Shown piece after piece: positions 15,785-23,650 of a stretch of DNA of 64,000 nt. This DNA comes from Clostridia bacterium (GTDB lineage: Bacteria > Bacillota_A > Clostridia > Christensenellales > Aristaeellaceae). The translations under genes and the position numbers were made by a program. The notes under the pieces are model-generated. The model ran no database searches, was not told where the DNA came from, and worked only from the letters and a program-made list of their open reading frames with translations. The stretch spans positions 3,155-67,154 of the forward strand of contig JAFWUC010000056.1 of the NCBI GenBank assembly GCA_017518705.1. Reading direction: 5' to 3'. How positions within the stretch are numbered: position 1 is the stretch's first letter; every line of letters begins with the position of its first letter.

Positions 15785-15822
15785 ATATAAGTCGATCGGG
15801 CACGTTGTGTTCGGTTGACTAT

Positions 15823-15893
15823 TGGCGAATGGTGTAACGGCAACACTAACGACTCTGACTCGTTCATTCTAGGTTCGAATCCTAGTTCGCCAG
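15823..15893 (+). tRNA. tRNA-Gln (CTG anticodon)
   Basis: The acceptor stem TGGCGAA / TTCGCCA closes a full cloverleaf. The anticodon stem AACGA / TCGTT holds loop CTCTGAC, giving anticodon CTG. The T arm has GGTTCGAATCC. The discriminator is G. CCA is not encoded. Confidence 0.95.
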
Positions 15894-15900
15894 CTTTTTT

Positions 15901-15973
15901 GCCTCCATAGTCAAGCGGTCTAAGACGTCGCCCTCTCACGGCGAAGACCGGGGTTCGATTCCCCGTGGAGGTG
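15901..15973 (+). tRNA. tRNA-Glu (CTC anticodon)
   Basis: The acceptor stem GCCTCCA / TGGAGGT has a terminal G-U pair. The anticodon stem TCGCC / GGCGA holds loop CTCTCAC, giving anticodon CTC. The T arm contains GGTTCGATTCC. It lies seven bases after tRNA-Gln in the same transcript. Confidence 0.95.
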
Positions 15974-15980
15974 CTTAGCG

Positions 15981-16003
15981 GACACCCGAGAGGGTGTCTT
16001 TTG
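15981..16003 (+). terminator. Terminator of the tRNA unit
   Basis: GACACCC, loop GAGA, GGGTGTC, then TTTTGTTG, directly after tRNA-Glu. Confidence 0.75.
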
Positions 16004-16083
16004 TTGTATTATCGGAAAACAGTCAGTTCCGGGGCGCGCCCCGGATGTCCGCGCTTAAATAAGGCGCACAGACGAGGTCAATT

Positions 16084-16839
16084 ATGCGTATCATACTCAC
16101 CAACGACGACGGATTCGACGCGCCGGGCATCGCCGCCATGGCTAAGGCGCTGGTAAGCGCGGGGCACGAGGTGCGCGTTTCCGCCCCCGACAGGGAGAAC
16201 TCCGCCGTGTCCCACGGCATCAGCATCACCCGCCCGCTCAGGGCAAGGAAGGTCACCGTGGAAGGCTGCCCGGGCTGGGGAGTGGACGGCACTCCCACGG
16301 ACGCGGCGCGTCTGGGGCTGCACCTGCTCAAGGACTGGCAGCCGGACGCCTGCGTGTCGGGCGTGAACCGGGGGCCCAACCTGGGCGGCGCGTGCATCTA
16401 TTCCGGCACGGTCAATTCGGCCATGGAGGCGTCCATGGCGGGCTGTCCCGCGCTGGCGGTGAGCCTGGACAGCTTCACCTGGGAAAACTACGCGCCCGCG
16501 GCGAAGCTGGCCGTGAAGGTGCTTGAGTGGATGAAGGATCACCCGCTCAAACGCGGCGAGATCTACAACCTAAACGTGCCCGCGATCGAGGACGTCAGGG
16601 GCGTAAAGTTCACCCAGACGCTGGCGCCCGAATTCCTGACCGACGCCAACTACCAGGAGTTCACCAGCCACTACAACAACACCTATTACTTCCTGGACGA
16701 CGGGGAGAACCCCCACTATTTCCCGGAGGACTGCGACAAGTCCCTGGTCAAGCAGGGCTGGGCCAGCCTGTCCGCCCTCACCTGGGACATCGCCGCCCGG
16801 CGGGAAGGCCTGCCCGGGGCGGGCGAGATAAGCCTGTAA
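16084..16839 (+). CDS. surE: 5'/3'-nucleotidase SurE
   Basis: SurE is a metal-dependent survival phosphatase acting on nucleoside monophosphates. The 251-residue protein opens with MRIILTNDDGFDAPG, supplying metal ligands Asp8 and Asp9. NSAVSHGISI contains the conserved Ser, and SGVNRGPNLGG the conserved Asn. SGTVNSAMEASMAG is also typical. Length is normal for the family. It is followed ten bases later by a membrane protein gene of unknown role. Confidence 0.94.
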   Translation: MRIILTNDDGFDAPGIAAMAKALVSAGHEVRVSAPDRENSAVSHGISITRPLRARKVTVEGCPGWGVDGTPTDAARLGLHLLKDWQPDACVSGVNRGPNLGGACIYSGTVNSAMEASMAGCPALAVSLDSFTWENYAPAAKLAVKVLEWMKDHPLKRGEIYNLNVPAIEDVRGVKFTQTLAPEFLTDANYQEFTSHYNNTYYFLDDGENPHYFPEDCDKSLVKQGWASLSALTWDIAARREGLPGAGEISL

Positions 16840-16849
16840 GGAGACGGTT

Positions 16850-17485
16850 ATGAAGAAAGCCACCAAACGCACGGTCTGTGCGGGAGTGAACCTGCTGGCG
16901 GGGATAATGAGCCTTGCGCTCTACCTGTGGTTCATGAGCAAGTTCGGCCCCACCTTCGACTGGCTCAGCCGCTACAGCTTCGCCAAGTGGCCCTACATCG
17001 GCATGCTGGCGCTGGACGCGGCGCTGCTGGGCATACAGTTTATAGGCAAAGACGCCGCGAAGATACGCAAAACGGCTCAAAAGCTGCTCTTCGCGCTGCT
17101 TGCCGCGCTGTTCATCGTGACGGCGGTGTTCACCTGGCGGGCGGCGTATCCCCAGTATGTGGGCGACACGCGGGACACCATGTTCTATCCGCCCCTGGCG
17201 ATAAAGGGCTGGATCACGGGCGCGGCGTTCGCCTGCGCCGCCGTTATCGGGTGCTTTTTCGACACCAAACCGGCGAAAAAGCGGTTCGGCACTTTTGCCC
17301 TCGTCACGGCGGCGGCGCTGTTCGTGTTCATGGGCGCGTTCTACGCCATGAACAAGGACCTGATGGAGCTGCTGGAGATATTCGTAGCCGGCTGGAAGAG
17401 CTACGCGGCGGTGGCGGGCATCGCTGTGGTGCAGTGCCTGCCCCAGGTGCTCAGGCTGATCGCGCTGAAGGGCATGGTCAGGTAA
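16850..17485 (+). CDS. Multi-pass membrane protein of unknown function
   Basis: This 211-residue protein has five or six predicted hydrophobic segments: about residues 11-30, 46-62, 74-92, 118-136, 147-166 and 180-197. Charged loops such as KDAAKIRKTAQK lie between them. No family motif is recognised. A GGAGACGG ribosome site and the ten-base gap after surE suggest one operon. Transport or envelope roles are possible, but nothing in the sequence decides. Confidence 0.7.
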   Translation: MKKATKRTVCAGVNLLAGIMSLALYLWFMSKFGPTFDWLSRYSFAKWPYIGMLALDAALLGIQFIGKDAAKIRKTAQKLLFALLAALFIVTAVFTWRAAYPQYVGDTRDTMFYPPLAIKGWITGAAFACAAVIGCFFDTKPAKKRFGTFALVTAAALFVFMGAFYAMNKDLMELLEIFVAGWKSYAAVAGIAVVQCLPQVLRLIALKGMVR

Positions 17486-17522
17486 GGCGATCGGGCTTCA
17501 GCTTACGCAGGCGGCGCCGGGC

Positions 17523-17551
17523 TTGCCATTTGGTGCGGGATATGTTATCAT
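17523..17551 (+). promoter_or_regulatory. Promoter of the MntR-like gene
   Basis: TTGCCA at 17523-17528, a 17-base spacer and TATCAT at 17546-17551, about 30 bases before the start codon. Confidence 0.55.
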
Positions 17552-17581
17552 ACCCCCGGATACCCTACGGAAGGACGTGAT

Positions 17582-17947
17582 ATGATGCAAATGAGCGAAA
17601 GCCGGGAGATGTACCTGGAAACGATACTCATCCTGTCCGCGACCCATCCCAACATCCACGCCATAGACATCTGCGAATACATGGACTTTTCCCGCCCCAG
17701 CGTGAGCCGCGCCCTTAAGCAGCTCAAGGAAGCGGGGCTGATAGACGTGGACGGAAACAACCACGTCACCCTCACCCCGCAGGGGGAAAAGATCGCGCAC
17801 ACCGTGTACGAACGCCACAAGGTGCTTACCAAGGCGCTTATGTTCCTGGGCGTGGAAAAGGAAGTGGCGCAGGAGGATGCCTGCCGCATAGAGCACGTGA
17901 TAAGCCCCGAATCCTTCGAGGCGATAAAGCGGAAGATGAACGAATAG
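17582..17947 (+). CDS. DtxR/MntR-family metal-dependent regulator
   Basis: The 121-residue protein has the N-terminal winged helix-turn-helix (MYLETILILSATHPNIHAID, then FSRPSVSRALKQLKEAGLI). A metal-binding and dimerisation part follows, with ERHKVLTK and EDACRIEHVISPE, matching the His and Glu ligands used by MntR. It lacks the SH3-like domain of DtxR and is somewhat shorter than B. subtilis MntR. Such proteins repress Mn or Fe uptake genes when metal is bound. No metal transporter is adjacent, so its target is elsewhere; the CNNM pair downstream is separated by 600 bases of repeats. An ATG at 17585 is an equally possible start. Confidence 0.85.
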   Translation: MMQMSESREMYLETILILSATHPNIHAIDICEYMDFSRPSVSRALKQLKEAGLIDVDGNNHVTLTPQGEKIAHTVYERHKVLTKALMFLGVEKEVAQEDACRIEHVISPESFEAIKRKMNE

Positions 17948-17969
17948 GGGCGGCGCTTGCCGCCCTTTT
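17948..17969 (+). terminator. Terminator of the MntR-like gene
   Basis: GGGCGGC, loop GCTT, GCCGCCC, then TTTT, starting at the first base after the stop codon. Confidence 0.75.
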
Positions 17970-18558
17970 AGCTTTCAGCTTTCAGCTGTCAGCTGTGAGA
18001 ACCTCATCCGTCACGGCTTTCGCCGTGCCACCAACGTCAATGCGCTCTCGTGGCTCTGGAAGTCCACAGGACTTCCATTCACTACCACTACGAGCCCCTT
18101 CAGGGAAGGCTTAATTGGACGCAACTGCCTGGAAGCCTTCCCCCTTGGGGGGGGGGACTGTCGCCCGCGCAGCGGGTGACGGAGGAGGTCGTCATTGCGA
18201 AGGCCGCAAAGCGGCCTGTGGCAATCCGTCCTTAATTTGATGGGGTCATTGGTCATTGGTCGTTGGTCGTTGGTCATTGGTCGCCGGTCGTTGGTCAGTA
18301 GCCGCCGTTTACTGCGTCATTGCGAGCGAGAACGTATGTTCGAGCGCGGCAATCCGTTCTACTTTTGACAGCAAGCGGAACGCTCACGGCTTCATCCCTG
18401 TCCGCGCCGGCAAGCAGCTTAAAGCTGATAGCAAAAAACCAAAAACCGGCAGCTCACGCCCCAATTTACCCCAAAATAATAAAAATCTATTGCAAAAGCT
18501 TTAATTATATGGCATAATAATCCCATTCTCCACCGAAAGGAAGCGAAAACTCCATTTT
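17970..18558. repeat. Repeat-filled intergenic region
   Basis: There is no convincing gene in this stretch. It holds four AGCT heptamers (17970-17999), a 187-base element with imperfect terminal inverted repeats (18002-18188), a CATTGCGA hairpin element (18190-18232), seven GGTC heptamers (18244-18298), another CATTGCGA element (18315-18357) and a scrambled AGCT-rich stretch near 18415. The last 60 bases are AT-rich and probably hold the promoter of the following transporter pair. Confidence 0.7.
18002..18188. mobile_element. MITE-like element built from nested hairpins
   Basis: Terminal repeats CCTCATCCGTCAC (18002-18014) and GTGACGGAGGAGG (18176-18188) are inverted with one mismatch. Inside are a small subterminal hairpin at each end, an 8-3-8 hairpin GGAAGTCC-ACA-GGACTTCC (18058-18076) and a 10-base inverted pair GGGAAGGCTT / AAGCCTTCCC (18103-18112, 18133-18142). 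A run of ten G lies at 18147-18156. No ORF and no obvious target duplication is seen. Confidence 0.55.
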
Positions 18559-19572
18559 ATGGACGATATTCCCCGAAGTTTGATCCTTATCCTCTGTCTT
18601 ATCCCCTTCGCGGGTTTCTTTGCCGGCAGCGAGACCGCGTTTTCCTTCTGCAACGAGGCGCGCATCCGCGCCCTTGCGGACAACGGCAAGGCAGGTGCGA
18701 AGCGTCTTACGAAACTGCTGGACGACTTTGACCGCACCATCGTCACGCTGCTCATAGTCATCAACATCTGCTACATCTTAATATCCGCCGTGGCTACAGT
18801 GGCCGCGGTAAAGCTCATGTCCAGCGACGCGGGCGGCGCGGTGGCTACCGTTGCGGCTACGCTCATAGTGTTCATGTTCTGCGAGACGATCCCCAAGAAC
18901 ATCGCGCGCGTGAACGCGGACGGCTGGGCGCTGTTCGCGGCGTACCCCGTGAGTCTGTTCAAGCTGATCCTCGCGCCGCTGAGCGCGCTGTTCACCTATG
19001 TGGGCGAGGCGTTCAAAAAGCTGCTGCCCGGGGGAGAGGCGCTGCCGGACGTGACCGAGGACGAGTTTGAGGAAATGGTCGAGTCCGTAGAGGGCGAAGG
19101 CCTGATAGAGCCTGTGGAAAAGGAGATAATCAAGTCCACCATCCACTTCGGCGACATATTGGCGGGCCAGGTGATGACGCCCATAGACGGCGTGGTGACC
19201 GTGCCCCTGGACATAGACAAGGACGCGCTCAAGGCCGTGCTGCTGGAGGAAAAATACTCCCGCATACCCGTGACCGGAGACGACATAGACGACATCGTGG
19301 GCGTGCTGCCCGCCGCCAAGGCGCTCTCCCGCTTAAGCAGCGGCACCTTCGGCGACATACGGGACATAATGACCCGACCCTACATAATCCGCCCGGACAT
19401 CCCCGTGAGCAAGGTGTTCGAGGGCATGAGCGGCCGGCGCACCCACTTAGCCGTGGTGCAGGACGACGGACATACCCTGGGCATAGTGACCATGGAGGAC
19501 ATACTGGAGGAGATCGCCGGGGAGATCTACGACGAGGACGACGAAAAGGGGGCAGCGGAAAATGCCCGTTAA
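18559..19572 (+). CDS. CNNM/CorB-type transporter with CBS pair, short form
   Basis: This 337-residue membrane protein has the CNNM transmembrane domain: FAGFFAGSETAFSFCNEARI near the start, and CETIPKNIARVNAD near 112. The cytosolic CBS pair contains EKEIIKSTIHFGDILAGQVMTP and HTLGIVTMEDILEEIAGEI. Family members are linked to Mg or Co efflux. The C-terminal CorC_HlyC transporter-associated domain is absent. Its last codons overlap the next, full-length paralogue by 11 bases, so the two are co-translated and may form a heteromer; that is inference. The start follows GAAAGGAAGC. Confidence 0.88.
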   Translation: MDDIPRSLILILCLIPFAGFFAGSETAFSFCNEARIRALADNGKAGAKRLTKLLDDFDRTIVTLLIVINICYILISAVATVAAVKLMSSDAGGAVATVAATLIVFMFCETIPKNIARVNADGWALFAAYPVSLFKLILAPLSALFTYVGEAFKKLLPGGEALPDVTEDEFEEMVESVEGEGLIEPVEKEIIKSTIHFGDILAGQVMTPIDGVVTVPLDIDKDALKAVLLEEKYSRIPVTGDDIDDIVGVLPAAKALSRLSSGTFGDIRDIMTRPYIIRPDIPVSKVFEGMSGRRTHLAVVQDDGHTLGIVTMEDILEEIAGEIYDEDDEKGAAENAR

Positions 19573-20821
19573 ACTCATTTTCGTCGCGGTATACGCGCTG
19601 CTCATAATGCTCAGCGGCTTCTTTTCCGGCAGCGAGATCAGCTTCGCCCGCGCCAACAAGCGCCGTGTGGAAAAGGACGCCCAGAAGGGTGACCGCAGAG
19701 CCAAAAACGTCAAGTACATACAGGACAACTACACCCGCAGCCTGTCCACCATACTCGTGGGCAACGACCTGGTCAACATCGCCGCGTCATCCGTGGCCAC
19801 GATCTTCTTCGTGAGCCTGCTGGGGCTCAAGAGCCGGGGCGAGTTTTACGCCACCGTCGTCACCACGCTGCTGCTCATCACCTTCGGCGAGACCATGCCC
19901 AAGATAATCGCCGCGGAGAGGGCGGACTCCATGGCGCGCCGCGCCGCCGCGCCGCTCAGGGCGCTGATGCTGGTGTTCAAGCCCCTGGTGGCGGGGGTGG
20001 AAAAGCTGGTCAAGTGGCTCAGCCCCATCTGGACGCCCCGGGAAAAGGCGCCCCAGACCACCACGGACGAGCTGCGCATAATCCTTGAGGACGCGGAGGA
20101 GCAGGGCGTGTTCACCGAGGAGGAAGGCGAACTCATAGACAACGCCATCGAGTTCTCCGACACCATGGCGATGGAAGTCATGACCCCCCGAGTGGACGTT
20201 GTGTCCATAGACGTGGAGCATCCCCCGGAGGAGCTCACCGAGGACATGATGCGCCACAGCCGCATCCCCGTGTACGAAGGCAGCATAGACAACATAATCG
20301 GCGTGCTGCCCACCAAGGCGTTCCTTAAGCACAGGCTGCTCAGCGACGACACGCCCTTTAACGAGCTGCTGGTGGACGTGATCTACGTGCACAAGACCCG
20401 CATGGTGTCCTCCATCATCCGCGAGTTCCGCCGCAGGAGGCTGCAGATGGCGGTGGTGCTGGACGAGTTCGGCGGCACCATGGGCATACTGACCATGGAA
20501 GACATAATGGAAGAGATCGTGGGCGAGATCTTTGACGAGAGGGACGACGTGGAGGAGGAGATGGTGGAGATCAGCGATTCCACCTGGCAGTTCGACGGCG
20601 GCATGAACATATACGACATGTTCGGCGCCCTGGACTACACGCCCCCGCAGGACTTTTCCACCCACTTCACCACCGTGGGCGGCTGGGTCACGGAGCTGCT
20701 GGACCGCTTCCCCCACAGGGATGACAAGGCGTCCTACGACCGGCTGACCATAACCGTGCTGGAAGCCGACCCCCACAGGGTGAACACGGTGCGGGTGGAC
20801 TTAAAGCCCGAAGAGGAATGA
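19562..20821 (+). CDS. CNNM/CorC-type transporter, full length
   Basis: This 419-residue paralogue of the preceding gene has a CNNM membrane domain (LSGFFSGSEISFARANKRRV, FGETMPKIIAAERAD) and two CBS domains (SDTMAMEVMTPRVDVVSID, EFGGTMGILTMEDIMEEIVG). A C-terminal CorC_HlyC domain begins near STWQFDGGMNIYDM. It acts at the cytoplasmic membrane, probably in divalent cation homeostasis. The overlapping start inside the upstream gene and the 43-residue gene just downstream suggest a three-gene operon. Confidence 0.9.
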   Translation: MPVKLIFVAVYALLIMLSGFFSGSEISFARANKRRVEKDAQKGDRRAKNVKYIQDNYTRSLSTILVGNDLVNIAASSVATIFFVSLLGLKSRGEFYATVVTTLLLITFGETMPKIIAAERADSMARRAAAPLRALMLVFKPLVAGVEKLVKWLSPIWTPREKAPQTTTDELRIILEDAEEQGVFTEEEGELIDNAIEFSDTMAMEVMTPRVDVVSIDVEHPPEELTEDMMRHSRIPVYEGSIDNIIGVLPTKAFLKHRLLSDDTPFNELLVDVIYVHKTRMVSSIIREFRRRRLQMAVVLDEFGGTMGILTMEDIMEEIVGEIFDERDDVEEEMVEISDSTWQFDGGMNIYDMFGALDYTPPQDFSTHFTTVGGWVTELLDRFPHRDDKASYDRLTITVLEADPHRVNTVRVDLKPEEE

Positions 20822-20867
20822 TCTCGCTCTTGAACGGCAAAACAAAAACGAAAGCAGGTAAAGGAAA

Positions 20868-20999
20868 ATGATCGATTTTATAGTGGATCTGTTTACGGAC
20901 ATAGGAGCGTTTTTCGTCGAGCTGTGGGTGAACAAGATCCTGGGAAAAAAGCGTAAGAAAAACGAACAGCAGGACGAAAAAGAGCCGCCCATGGAATGA
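20868..20999 (+). CDS. Small membrane-associated protein, 43 residues
   Basis: An ATG preceded by GGTAAAGGAAA opens a 43-residue frame. It begins MIDFIVDLFTDIGAFFVELW, a single hydrophobic or amphipathic helix, and ends in a highly charged tail (KKRKKNEQQDEKEPPME). It sits 46 bases after the CorC-type transporter, and its stop lies within a terminator-like hairpin, which supports it as a real gene. The family is not recognised. It could be an accessory subunit of the transporter pair, but only position suggests this. Confidence 0.6.
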   Translation: MIDFIVDLFTDIGAFFVELWVNKILGKKRKKNEQQDEKEPPME

Positions 21000-21070
21000 C
21001 GGGCGGCTGAAAAACCCGCCTCCCTTGGATCTGGCATGACGGCACCCGGAACCCCCGGGTGTCTTTTTTG
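20982..21070 (+). terminator. Two consecutive terminators after the small membrane protein
   Basis: AGCCGCCC and CGGGCGGCT pair around the stop codon and are followed by GAAAAACC. A second hairpin, CACCCGG / CCCGGGTG near 21044-21062, is followed by TCTTTTTT and is a good intrinsic terminator. Confidence 0.7.
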
Positions 21071-21290
21071 ACGTTTCGTATTGGCAAAGCGCGCGGACAC
21101 GCCGGAGGTCAACCGGACAGACCTTGTGAAGGGAGCCGCGCCCGGTCCGCAACGGCATGACTGACCCGTTTCCGCAGCGGCAGCTGATCCCGATCCGAAT
21201 GACAAGACCGGCGCGGCATTACTGCCGCGCCGGTCTCCTATTCTTCTGAACGGCCCGCGCAAAGGCGGGCTTTTTGTTTTGCGGCGGGTC
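21071..21290. other. Gene-free stretch with strong hairpins, possible structured RNA
   Basis: No gene is seen. A perfect 14-base inverted repeat lies at 21205-21218 and 21223-21236, and a GCCCGC / GCGGGC hairpin with TTTTTGTTTT lies at about 21252-21280. The latter would terminate a plus-strand transcript, yet no plus-strand gene lies between the previous terminator and this one. Either there is a small RNA here, or the hairpins serve the convergent desulfoferrodoxin gene. No known RNA family is recognised. Confidence 0.35.
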
Positions 21291-21292
21291 CG

Positions 21293-21667
21293 TTACGCCA
21301 TCCACAGGCCGTGGAGGTTGCAGTAGGCGTACACGTTTTCCACCTTCTCGCCGGGCAGCAGGGCGAACTCTGCCGCGGGGGCGCTTTCGGGGGAGAGGGT
21401 CTTTCTCTGGTTGCCCCTGTCGGTCCTAAGCAGGATCCACTCGATATAGTGGGCTTCGGTCATGGGATGTTCGGCACTGCCCACCTTTACGGAGACGACG
21501 CCGTCCTTCACTTCGTACACGGGCACGTGCTTTTCGCCCGACGCGTCGGTGGTGTTTGGCACGAGCTGCTCCATGGGCTGGCCGCAGCACATTATGTCGC
21601 AGCCCTTTTTCTTTATCGCTGCGACCATCTGGCCGCACTTGGCGCATCTGTAGATCTTTATTTCCAT
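21293..21667 (-). CDS. dfx: Desulfoferrodoxin (superoxide reductase)
   Basis: The enzyme reduces superoxide to peroxide without making oxygen, a defence of anaerobes. The 124-residue protein has the N-terminal desulforedoxin-type FeCys4 centre (Cys8, 11, 27, 28). The catalytic neelaredoxin domain has the ligands in GEKHVPVY, AEHPMTEAHYIEWI and YCNLHGLWMA. It lies ten bases downstream of the flavodiiron gene, and its ribosome site GGAGGTAC overlaps that gene's end, so the two form an oxidative-defence operon. Rubredoxin from the neighbouring fusion may donate electrons (inference). Confidence 0.95.
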   Translation of the reverse strand: MEIKIYRCAKCGQMVAAIKKKGCDIMCCGQPMEQLVPNTTDASGEKHVPVYEVKDGVVSVKVGSAEHPMTEAHYIEWILLRTDRGNQRKTLSPESAPAAEFALLPGEKVENVYAYCNLHGLWMA

Positions 21668-21677
21668 ATCGTACCTC

Positions 21678-23459
21678 CTATTTGATGGGTTCGAAGTCGC
21701 TGGCGGGATGCTTGCACAGGGGGCAGATGAAGTCCTCGGGCAGGGTGTCGCCCTCGTACACGTAGCCGCACACGGTGCACACGTAGCCCTTCTTGCCCTC
21801 GGTGGCGGGCTTGGGCTTCACGTTCTCCTGATAGTAGGTGTAGGTCATGGTGGGCTTGTCGGAGAGCACGCGTGCCTCGGTGACCTGGCAGATGAACATG
21901 CCGTGGGTGTCCAGGTCCACGTACTGCTCCACCTTCAGGCTCATGAACGCGTTGATGTACTTGGGCAGGAACGTAAGCCCGTTGTCGCTTCTGAGTATCT
22001 CCCAGCCCTCGAATTTGTTCGCCGTCCTGCCGGAGCGGAAGCCGAAGTCCTCAAACACGGAGAAGGGCGCCTCGGTGGACAGGCAGTTCACGTTCATCAC
22101 GCCCGTCTGCTGTATCACGTGGTGGGAGTAATTCTGCTTGTTTATGCACACGGCTACGCGGTTGGGGGTGTTGGTCACCTGGGTGACGGTGTTCACGATC
22201 AGGCCGTTGTCCTTCTTGCCGTCGTTGGACGTGACCACGTACAGGCCGTAGCCGATCCTGAACAGGGCGGTAAGGTCGTTTTTGTTGGCGGTCTTGTCGC
22301 TCTGGGCCAGGTAGTCCCGGCACAGCTCGTTCGACAGCGCTTCCAGCTGGGTCTTGCTTATGTCGTCCAGCGCGCCTGTCAGCCTCACTGCGGGCTCCAG
22401 CACGGTCAGGTTTTTGCACTCGGCGAGCATGCCCTTTATCACCTTTGCCGCCTGGGGCGCCCAGGAGCCGTTTTCGATTATGCCCACGGTGCGGTTCTGG
22501 AAGTTCCTTTCGCTCAGCGCCTCCACGAACCGGCGCATGTAGGGGAATATGTCCGCGTTGTAGGTGGTGGTGGCCAGCACGATCCTGCCGTAGCTGAAGG
22601 CGAGGCTCACGGCTTCGCTCATGTCGCTCCTGGCCAGGTCCATAACGCTCACGTCGGGGCAGCCCTTGTTCTTCAGGCTGTCCGCCAGCAGCTCCGCCGC
22701 CTTCTTCGTGTTGCCGTATACGGAGGTGTAGAACACCGCCACGCCCGCCTTCTCCACGCCGTAGGAGGACCAGGTGTTGTAAAGGTTAAGGTAATAGCCC
22801 AGGTTTTCCGTGAGCTCTTTGCCATGCAGGGGATATATCTTGCTGATCTCCAGCCCCGCGGCCTTTTTGAGCACCGCCTGCACCTGCTGGCCGTACTTGC
22901 CCACGATGCCGATATAGTACCTGCGCGCCTCGTCCGGCCACATGTCCCTGGCCGCGTCCCGCGCGCCGAAGGAGCCGAACCCGTCCGCGGAGAACAGGAT
23001 CTTTTCGGTGGATTCGTAGCTCATCATCACCTCGGGCCAGTGCACCATGGGCGCCGCCACGAAGGAGAGGGTGTAGCCCTCCAGGTCCAGCGTGTCGCCC
23101 TCTTTTATGACCACGCGGCGGTTCTCGAAGTCGTCACCGTAGAACTGCTTCATCATGGTGAAAGCCTTCTGGGAGGACACGAACTTGCAGTCGGGATAGG
23201 TCTGGGTGAAGGCGAGGATGTTGGCGGAATGGTCGGGCTCCATGTGATGGATCACCAGGTAGTCGGGTTTGCGCCCGGAAAGCGCCTTTTCGATGTTGTC
23301 AAGCCATTCGTGGGTGAAGCGGCGGTCCAACGTGTCCGTCACGGCGACTTTGCCGCCGATTATCGCCCAGGAATTGTAGCTCATGCCGTCGGGGACTTTG
23401 TACTGTCCCTCGAACAGGTCGATCTTGTGGTCGTTTACGCCCACGTATGTTATGGCCAT
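21678..23459 (-). CDS. Flavodiiron protein fused to flavin reductase and rubredoxin
   Basis: This 593-residue cytosolic oxygen or nitric oxide reductase has four parts. A metallo-beta-lactamase domain (residues 1-250) has diiron ligands in HHMEPDHSAN, MVHWPEV, SADGFGS and PLHGKEL. A flavodoxin domain (about 252-395) contains VFYTSVYGNTKKAAE. A flavin reductase-like domain (about 405-545) contains PNRVAVCINKQNYSHHVIQQ. A rubredoxin ends the protein with CTVCGY and CPLCKHPA. The fusion supplies its own electron chain from a reduced nicotinamide to the diiron site. The start at 23459 is used because GGGGAG lies upstream; a TTG six codons earlier is possible. dfx follows in the same operon. Confidence 0.94.
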   Translation of the reverse strand: MAITYVGVNDHKIDLFEGQYKVPDGMSYNSWAIIGGKVAVTDTLDRRFTHEWLDNIEKALSGRKPDYLVIHHMEPDHSANILAFTQTYPDCKFVSSQKAFTMMKQFYGDDFENRRVVIKEGDTLDLEGYTLSFVAAPMVHWPEVMMSYESTEKILFSADGFGSFGARDAARDMWPDEARRYYIGIVGKYGQQVQAVLKKAAGLEISKIYPLHGKELTENLGYYLNLYNTWSSYGVEKAGVAVFYTSVYGNTKKAAELLADSLKNKGCPDVSVMDLARSDMSEAVSLAFSYGRIVLATTTYNADIFPYMRRFVEALSERNFQNRTVGIIENGSWAPQAAKVIKGMLAECKNLTVLEPAVRLTGALDDISKTQLEALSNELCRDYLAQSDKTANKNDLTALFRIGYGLYVVTSNDGKKDNGLIVNTVTQVTNTPNRVAVCINKQNYSHHVIQQTGVMNVNCLSTEAPFSVFEDFGFRSGRTANKFEGWEILRSDNGLTFLPKYINAFMSLKVEQYVDLDTHGMFICQVTEARVLSDKPTMTYTYYQENVKPKPATEGKKGYVCTVCGYVYEGDTLPEDFICPLCKHPASDFEPIK

Positions 23460-23590
23460 GGTTATCGCTCCCCTCAAGTAATTGTCGCCGCATCATTATA
23501 CCCAATCGGGCGGGGGATAGTCAAGGGAGAAAACGCGGCTGCCGGCGCTTGCGTCAGGGCGGCGCGGCCCGAAACAAAACGGCCGGAAGC

Positions 23591-23619
23591 TTTACTTTTT
23601 GCCGCGGATGTGGTATAAT
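23591..23619 (+). promoter_or_regulatory. Promoter of the DMT-type transporter gene
   Basis: TTTACT at 23591-23596, a 17-base spacer and TATAAT at 23614-23619, 31 bases before the ATG. Confidence 0.55.
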
Positions 23620-23650
23620 ACGTCTTACTTTTGTTTTGGAGGAAACGCCG

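Noticed and set aside
18244..18298. GGTC heptamers as a small coding repeat
   Set aside because: No start codon with a ribosome site, and the array sits between hairpin elements. It is more likely a DNA repeat.
21708..23618. 636-residue open frame opposite the flavodiiron gene
   Set aside because: An antisense shadow rich in Val/His/Gly/Leu. The minus-strand product has complete catalytic motifs.
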